From Spirosoma rigui (GTDB taxonomy: Bacteria; Bacteroidota; Bacteroidia; Cytophagales; Spirosomataceae), in assembly GCF_002067135.1 (NCBI RefSeq), contig NZ_CP020105.1, positions 1,240,001-1,304,000 of the forward strand: a DNA stretch of 64,000 bases, written 5' to 3'. The position numbers and the translations under genes were made by a program. Positions 60,301 through 64,000 of the stretch are shown piece after piece. The notes beneath the pieces are model-generated. The model made no database searches, was not told the DNA's origin, and saw only the letters and a list, made by a program, of their open reading frames with translations. Numbering within the stretch: position 1 is the stretch's first letter; each line of letters starts with the position of its first letter.

Positions 60301-61447
60301 TACGTTACGGATAACCATCGAGGACAGCGGTATTGGTATTTCGGCCGATAGCATGCCCCACATCTTTGAGCGATTTTATCAGGTTTCCGCCCAAACGAAT
60401 CGACCTTATGAGGGCACGGGTATTGGATTGGCGCTGGTGAATGAACTGGTGAATGTACTGGAAGGAACTATCTGCGTGACGAGCACAGAAGGAATGGGTA
60501 CCACCTTTACCGTTGTATTGCCGCTGGTGGCAGCCGCTGACGATACACCACACCCCCAACAGACGACCGTGTTTGACGTTGTGGGGCCAGTGCCGCCCGG
60601 CGCAGAATTGCTGCAGCCGGCTAGTCAGCCTACCCCCGCTCCGGAAGAAAAAATCCTGCTTATCATCGACGACAATGCCGACATACGCGCCTATGTGCGC
60701 CGATTTTTCGAAGGGTATTACCAGGTCATGGAAGCGGCTGACGGCCAGCAGGGACTGGAGATGGCAACAACCCATTTGCCCGATGTCGTCATCTGCGACT
60801 TAATGATGCCCCGACTCGATGGCTTTGGTTTTTGCCGGGCGCTCAAAAGTGAGGTTGCCACCAGCCATATCCCGGTGGTGATGCTAACGGCCCGGACCAG
60901 CGTCGAACGCCGGGTTGAAGGATTCGAACTTGGTGCCGACGACTACCTGACCAAACCCTTTAACCGGGCTGAAATTCAGGCCCGGGTACATAATCTGATC
61001 CGCCAGCGCCAGCGGCTATACCACTATTTTGCCGCCCGGCAAACTGCGCCGGCTGCCGCCCTGACGGTACCCACTCCCCTGACGGCCGAACAGAAGTTTC
61101 TGGATCGTTTGTCTGCGATGGTACAGCAGCACCTTGACGATGTCGAGTTCACCGTTGAGGATCTGGCTGCGGGGGTTAACATGAGCCGGGTACAGTTGCA
61201 TCGCAAATTGAAAACGCTTACCAACAGTTCCGCCACGAACTTTATCCGGGTAATTCGGCTAACACGGGCGGCCGAATTGCTGGCCGGGAGAGAGCACAGC
61301 GTCACGCAGGTCGCCTACATGACCGGTTTCGAAAACCTGTCTTACTTCGCCAAGGTCTTCCAGGAGCGCTACGGATTGCTCCCCTCCCAGTACGGATACC
61401 CCTCAACACCGCCCAAAGATCGGCAGGCAATGAAGCAGGCCGAGTAA
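57332..61447 (+). CDS. Hybrid two-component system: propeller sensor, kinase, receiver, AraC regulator
   Basis: 1371 residues. Signal peptide (1-16, MRLFYLLLFLPLTLAG), then about 700 residues of two-component-propeller repeats (for example GFIWVATKDGLNRYDGHNF, NIWLGTGGYGLRRYN, NLWLSTNRGLSRYN), which make a double seven-bladed propeller. A Y_Y_Y domain (about 720-787) precedes one membrane helix (795-813). The cytoplasmic part has HisKA with His853 (ISHEFRTPLTLIMG), HATPase (DSGIGIS, GTGIGL near 1028), a receiver with Asp1156 (VICDLMMPRLDG) and an AraC-type DNA-binding domain (about 1265-1360). This class senses glycan fragments and controls polysaccharide-use genes. No SusC/SusD locus lies beside it; its target is unknown. 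Confidence 0.97.
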   Translation: MRLFYLLLFLPLTLAGQPKGWQELTISDGLSQGMIFGLKQDRKGFIWVATKDGLNRYDGHNFTVFTHDPYSDFSLSDNYCSALHIDSRGRIWVGTINQGLNLFDDRTQRFYHIAIRDQVSDDAGNYEIHLLTEDPEGNIWVGTNKDKLFKIILPRVLQTNFPNQADLTNQVQVVQIELPQDKTNSYIYHISFRPNGQAIVGTTYGFFSFNWQKPRKTVPMELAARQLGDFYMFYSDVKHNFLAATTTSNIVCWQQGVQKIIPFRRKNNFSVNLKAIDENTLAIATPDLLWVMSPAQLFALDSLTARNAFARVPPNVYTVTDLMMDKTGNIWLGTGGYGLRRYNPKIKPFRSFLADTSLGSLYIDRQNRTYVRHKYAYDQLDWSHNRLVPFIQGDLPAADKRQRHMMQDRQGNFWVSNVHFETHENRLFKFSSDWRLLKKYPLPDQVTFGFFNNCTFEDKAGYLWLGATNGNLLRFDPKTESFRVFSFQALLPRNGAEISTNALHQDQAGTLWIATQQGLVRADRIAVKPIFSLYKNDKANRRSLSNDFVSSLADDPYEPGRYLWLGTKGGGLERLDKKNGRFEHFTEVQGLPNKVVYGILVDESRNLWLSTNRGLSRYNPKTGIFRNYTKADGLQDDEFNTSSFYKNASGELLFGGVNGLTIFRPSEITPANAQIPVVNLIGLKVNNEVVKVGGADGILAQAIEYTRSIKLSHTQNLLTLEFAVMDFTNSVKNQYRYRLAGVDDDWVTAGTNRFANYVQLPDGNYTFQVEGSTDGESWSQPTELQIRVRPPFYRTWWAYLLYLLGLGFLAWQLYRFQKQRLLLQQQIEFEQKEATRLAELDALKTQFFANISHEFRTPLTLIMGPIEEAIQDYAADVRFPMIQRNANRLLGLINQLLDLSKLEAGQLKPESDRGDIALFFRALATSFTALAESRQIQFSFTQNESNFLAEFDRDKMEKIVTNLLSNAFKFTPAGNHVRIDVQLAPPTAADTLRITIEDSGIGISADSMPHIFERFYQVSAQTNRPYEGTGIGLALVNELVNVLEGTICVTSTEGMGTTFTVVLPLVAAADDTPHPQQTTVFDVVGPVPPGAELLQPASQPTPAPEEKILLIIDDNADIRAYVRRFFEGYYQVMEAADGQQGLEMATTHLPDVVICDLMMPRLDGFGFCRALKSEVATSHIPVVMLTARTSVERRVEGFELGADDYLTKPFNRAEIQARVHNLIRQRQRLYHYFAARQTAPAAALTVPTPLTAEQKFLDRLSAMVQQHLDDVEFTVEDLAAGVNMSRVQLHRKLKTLTNSSATNFIRVIRLTRAAELLAGREHSVTQVAYMTGFENLSYFAKVFQERYGLLPSQYGYPSTPPKDRQAMKQAE

Positions 61448-61459
61448 CAGACGGTACAC

Positions 61460-61499
61460 AACACCCAAAAAGCCCGGAATTCCGGGCTTTTTGGGTGTT
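61460..61499 (+). terminator. 40-bp perfect palindrome terminator
   Basis: A perfect 40-bp palindrome runs from 61460 to 61499 (half-site AACACCCAAAAAGCCCGGAA, centre GGAATTCC), 12 bp after the hybrid sensor stop. The GC-rich core with T run in the outer arm is a strong bidirectional terminator. Confidence 0.88.
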
Positions 61500-61610
61500 A
61501 TGTAACATACGAGGTAATGAATGTAACGAGGGTGTTAGCGCAGCGAAGCCCATTGGTGGTACTTGCCGGGAAAAAATTAATCAAACACAAATTCCTTCCC
61601 CCACAAGTCC

Positions 61611-62363
61611 ATGAAACACAATCTCTTCTACGTACTCGCAGCTATCCTGTTTTTCGGGTGTACTAAAAACGAAACCGACAGCCAGCCCGACCGCATCATG
61701 GGACAGTCTGCGGCCATGGGTAGTGGTAAAGTTACCACCTGGATGTCGCTCGACGCGCAGGGAAATCCGGCTTCCATCGGGTTCACGATGACCAAGGAAG
61801 CCCTGGAAAGCATGCCGTCTATCAAGACAGTCAGCGCTTATATGCTGGCCCTGCCGGATGAGGCTATCGCTAAGACGCCTTACAAGCACGTAATGATCGA
61901 TTGGAACCCCCAGGGCCACGAACCGGCGGGTATCTATGATGTACCGCACTTCGATTTTCACTTCTACATGCAGCCCATGAATGAGGTGATGGCCATTCCG
62001 GCCTACGAAAAAGCACCGGCCAAATTTGATAATGTACCGGCCGCCAGCTACCTGCCCGTCGATTTTGTGAAAGGGCCGGGGGGCGTGCCGGCAATGGGCG
62101 CGCACTGGTCTGACGTGACCAGCCCGGAGTTCAAAGGCCAGCCCTTTACTGAAACGTTCGTCTTTGGCTCGTACGATGGCAAGGTGACGTTTTGGGAGCA
62201 AATGGTCACTCTGGATTTTCTGAAATCGAAGCCTGCACTGGATAAAGCCATCCGGCAGCCCGCCCAGTTTCAGGTGCCTGGCTACTACCCAACGCGATAT
62301 AGCATTCGTACCAATGCCGACGGTAGTCAGGATATTGCCATGGACGGCCTGACCAAGCGGTAA
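61611..62363 (+). CDS. Lipoprotein of DUF5602 / TTHB210-like type
   Basis: 250 residues. A lipoprotein signal (MKHNLFYVLAAILFFGC, Cys17) precedes a compact domain with several His-aromatic segments: VPHFDFHFYMQPMNE (about 107-121), MGAHWSDVTSPEF, and FVFGSYDGKVTFWEQMVTLDFL. The His pattern (HFDFHFY, GAHW) is typical of the TTHB210-like beta-barrel family, whose role is unknown. It has its own unit after a strong terminator. Assignment is from memory of the family motif and should be treated as likely rather than certain. Confidence 0.78.
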   Translation: MKHNLFYVLAAILFFGCTKNETDSQPDRIMGQSAAMGSGKVTTWMSLDAQGNPASIGFTMTKEALESMPSIKTVSAYMLALPDEAIAKTPYKHVMIDWNPQGHEPAGIYDVPHFDFHFYMQPMNEVMAIPAYEKAPAKFDNVPAASYLPVDFVKGPGGVPAMGAHWSDVTSPEFKGQPFTETFVFGSYDGKVTFWEQMVTLDFLKSKPALDKAIRQPAQFQVPGYYPTRYSIRTNADGSQDIAMDGLTKR

Positions 62364-62451
62364 ACTCACGCCTTTTCTGTTTCTACCCTCTTTCGCTCAA
62401 CCGCCCCCGCCACAAGCAGGGGGCCTGAGCGTGCTATGCCAACGGATACGC

Positions 62452-63528
62452 ATGAAAACAACTAACTACCCCAAATCGGTCTGGCTTACCCTCGGCCTTG
62501 CACTGGCCTTTATGGTGGGTTGGGAAACCTACTGGCGTCAACAACATCTGCCTTTCTCCTACAACGATGATGAAAGTATGTGGGCCAGTAAGCGGAAGCA
62601 GGTTTACGAGAGCAGCCCTGCAAAGCCAGTTCTGATTGGTTCGTCGCGGATTAAGTTCGATCTGGATCAGGTCACCTGGACGCGTATCACGGGCGAAAAA
62701 CCAATTCAGCTGTCGATTGACGGTACGTCGCCCCGGCCCGTTCTGACCGATTTGGGTAACGATCCAAATTTCAAAGGAACGCTGATCATCGACGTAACAG
62801 AAATGCTCTTTTTTACGCCGGATGGCTCATTTCCGGAGAAAGAAGCTATCAAACGCGTGAGCGCCTATCCTACCTGGTCGTTGTCGCAGCAGGCCAGTTT
62901 CCAGATCAACCGGCTGCTGGAGTCGAGCCTGCTCTTCCTCGATGACCGAAATCTGGCGCTGAATCCGCTGCTGAACTTGCTGCCCATTCCAACCCGGGCG
63001 GGCGTATGGGGCGGGCCGCAGTTTCCGCGTGAGTTTTTTATTGTCGATGAGAACCGGCAGTCGAAAATGACGCCCGCTTTTGTGGCGGATACCAATCTGC
63101 AGAACCGTGTAAAAAAGGTATGGATGGATGTGGGCGTTCACAGCCCGCCCAATGCCGTAGATGGTGCCGCACTGCTGACTATTCTGGATGATACCAAACG
63201 ATCAATTGATCAGATCCGGGCGCGTGGGGGCCAGGTACTATTCCTGCGTACACCGTCTGAAGGGGCTATGTGGGAAGCCGAAAAGAAGATGTATCCGCGC
63301 AGGAAGTACTGGGATCGGCTGCTGGCCCATACTCAAACACCGGGCATCTACTTCGAGGATTACCCGGCGCTAAACAGTTTCTACTGCCCGGAATGGTCCC
63401 ACCTGACGCCCGAAGGAGCCGAGCAGTTTACCGAAGACTTAATTCCTATTATGGTTCAGAAAACGGGCTGGCCGCTCGGTCAGCCACTGTCAGCCATGCT
63501 CAGCCAGCCGATTCCCACCTGTCGTTAA
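62452..63528 (+). CDS. AlgJ/AlgX-like membrane-anchored acylation partner protein
   Basis: 358 residues from the ATG at 62452 (MKTTNYPKSVWLTLGLALAF), with one N-terminal membrane helix (about 9-26). The external part starts with AKPVLIGSSRIKFDLD, a GSSR block like the SGNH-hydrolase first block, and ends with EDYPALNSFYCPEWSHLTPEGAEQFTEDL, matching the D-x-x-H block V. It lies 12 bp before an MBOAT acyltransferase gene, the arrangement of AlgI/AlgJ-type O-acetylation systems. It probably transfers acyl groups onto an exported polysaccharide. The upstream in-frame ATG at 62431 adds only seven residues. Confidence 0.8.
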   Translation: MKTTNYPKSVWLTLGLALAFMVGWETYWRQQHLPFSYNDDESMWASKRKQVYESSPAKPVLIGSSRIKFDLDQVTWTRITGEKPIQLSIDGTSPRPVLTDLGNDPNFKGTLIIDVTEMLFFTPDGSFPEKEAIKRVSAYPTWSLSQQASFQINRLLESSLLFLDDRNLALNPLLNLLPIPTRAGVWGGPQFPREFFIVDENRQSKMTPAFVADTNLQNRVKKVWMDVGVHSPPNAVDGAALLTILDDTKRSIDQIRARGGQVLFLRTPSEGAMWEAEKKMYPRRKYWDRLLAHTQTPGIYFEDYPALNSFYCPEWSHLTPEGAEQFTEDLIPIMVQKTGWPLGQPLSAMLSQPIPTCR

Positions 63529-63540
63529 TGCGATTCTACC

Positions 63541-64000
63541 ATGGTTTTTAACTCCTACACATTCATTGTTTTCTTTGCCATCGTTCTGATCCTGCACAAT
63601 TTGCCGCTTTCGTGGACGGTAAAAAAGGTAAACCTGCTGCTGGGTAGCTACCTTTTCTATGCACTCTGGAATCCGCCATTTATTTTACTGCTGTGGCTGT
63701 CGACAGTGGTCGACTTTTATATGGCCCGACTCATTGCCGGGGAGCAGCAGCCCCTGCGCCGGAAACTGCTGCTGGCGGTGAGTCTGGTACTGAACCTGGG
63801 TATGCTGAGCTACTTCAAATACGGAGGCTTCCTGCTCGACAATTTCACTGCGCTGCTGTCGACCGTGGGTATCGTTTTTCAGGCCGCCAAACCGGATATT
63901 ATTCTGCCGGTGGGGATTTCGTTTTATACCTTCGTTACGCTCTCCTACACACTGGACGTGTACCGACGCAAGTTCGACCCCGAACCATCGTTCCTGAATT
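63541..64000 (+). CDS. MBOAT-family O-acyltransferase (AlgI-like), cut by right edge
   Basis: The first 153 residues of a multi-pass protein, open to the window end. It begins MVFNSYTFIVFFAIVLILHN, the usual N-terminus of bacterial MBOAT/AlgI proteins. Then come LLLGSYLFYALWNPPFILLLWLSTVVDFYMARLI, LNLGMLSYFKYGGFLLDNF and ILPVGISFYTFVTLSYTLDVYRRKF, all conserved AlgI helices. It should bring acyl groups across the inner membrane to the partner encoded 12 bp upstream. The catalytic His region lies beyond the edge. Confidence 0.92.
   Translation, partial: MVFNSYTFIVFFAIVLILHNLPLSWTVKKVNLLLGSYLFYALWNPPFILLLWLSTVVDFYMARLIAGEQQPLRRKLLLAVSLVLNLGMLSYFKYGGFLLDNFTALLSTVGIVFQAAKPDIILPVGISFYTFVTLSYTLDVYRRKFDPEPSFLN

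Noticed and set aside
62403-62424. GCCCCC/GGGGGC hairpin before the AlgJ-like gene as a terminator
   Set aside because: Stem of only 6 bp and no T run after it; may be a leader structure but is not convincing.
1-64000. CRISPR array, rRNA, tRNA or complete insertion sequence
   Set aside because: No regularly spaced repeats of 25-40 bp, no rRNA core sequences and no tRNA cloverleaf were noticed; the repeated elements seen are 11-bp arrays and REP-like palindromes. I could not run a dedicated scan.

Overview
The window looks like chromosomal DNA of a Bacteroidota bacterium, order Cytophagales, probably Spirosoma or a close relative. The evidence is a type IX secretion (T9SS) C-terminal sorting domain, a hybrid two-component system with a propeller sensor, a TonB-dependent receptor with an N-terminal carboxypeptidase-like domain, a DUF4301 protein, a NagB protein fused to a PIG-L deacetylase, and Bacteroidota-type promoter boxes (TAnnTTTG) with few Shine-Dalgarno sites. 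GC content looks slightly above 50 percent. The genus is an inference, since no 16S rRNA or other diagnostic marker is present. I saw no rRNA, tRNA, CRISPR array, integrase or complete insertion sequence.

Layout. 1-8 kb: four minus-strand envelope or secreted genes (one cut by the left edge), a plus-strand tandem universal stress protein, and an OmpR-type response regulator with its histidine kinase. Each of the four minus-strand genes is preceded by an array of 11-bp direct repeats (NTTAGA-type), which looks like an undescribed regulon of the adjacent response regulator. 8-14.4 kb: a tripartite RND efflux operon led by a small membrane protein. 14.6-19 kb: a GH127-type glycosidase, a sulfatase and a cupin protein, forming a small glycan-degradation operon. 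19-29 kb: RecQ, MsrB, a T9SS-secreted metallopeptidase-like protein, a PBP4-type D,D-carboxypeptidase, an APC permease and an M14 peptidase. 29-34 kb: a TonB receptor and a surface lipoprotein. 34-36 kb: a flavin monooxygenase and an Rrf2 regulator. 36-44.4 kb: a long minus-strand run of DUF4301, nitrilase-family amidohydrolase, peptide deformylase, YqgF, and a molybdenum hydroxylase set (nucleotidyltransferase, XdhC, large and small subunits). 44.5-49.6 kb: Nudix, SnoaL-like, GNAT, Gfo/Idh oxidoreductase and the NagB/PIG-L fusion. 49.6-50.4 kb: a decayed REP-associated tyrosine transposase between inverted REP copies. 50.6-56 kb: a candidate nucleotide-binding effector protein, a NagX-like membrane acyltransferase, a small membrane protein, an M16 peptidase and a decayed ORF. 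56.3-64 kb: a secreted PIG-L deacetylase, a 1371-residue hybrid two-component system, a DUF5602-like lipoprotein, and an AlgJ/AlgI-like acyl-transfer pair cut by the right edge.

Functional links. The two-component pair probably controls the repeat-marked envelope genes. The molybdenum hydroxylase subunits sit with the factors that would make and insert their cofactor. The glycosidase, sulfatase and cupin genes are one transcription unit. A REP element between the response regulator and kinase genes has the same sequence family as the repeats flanking the decayed transposase 43 kb away, so that transposase family probably dispersed it.

Start codons were chosen by signal peptides, family N-termini and promoter positions, because ribosome binding sites are weak here. 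Family names come from reading motifs; no database search was run.
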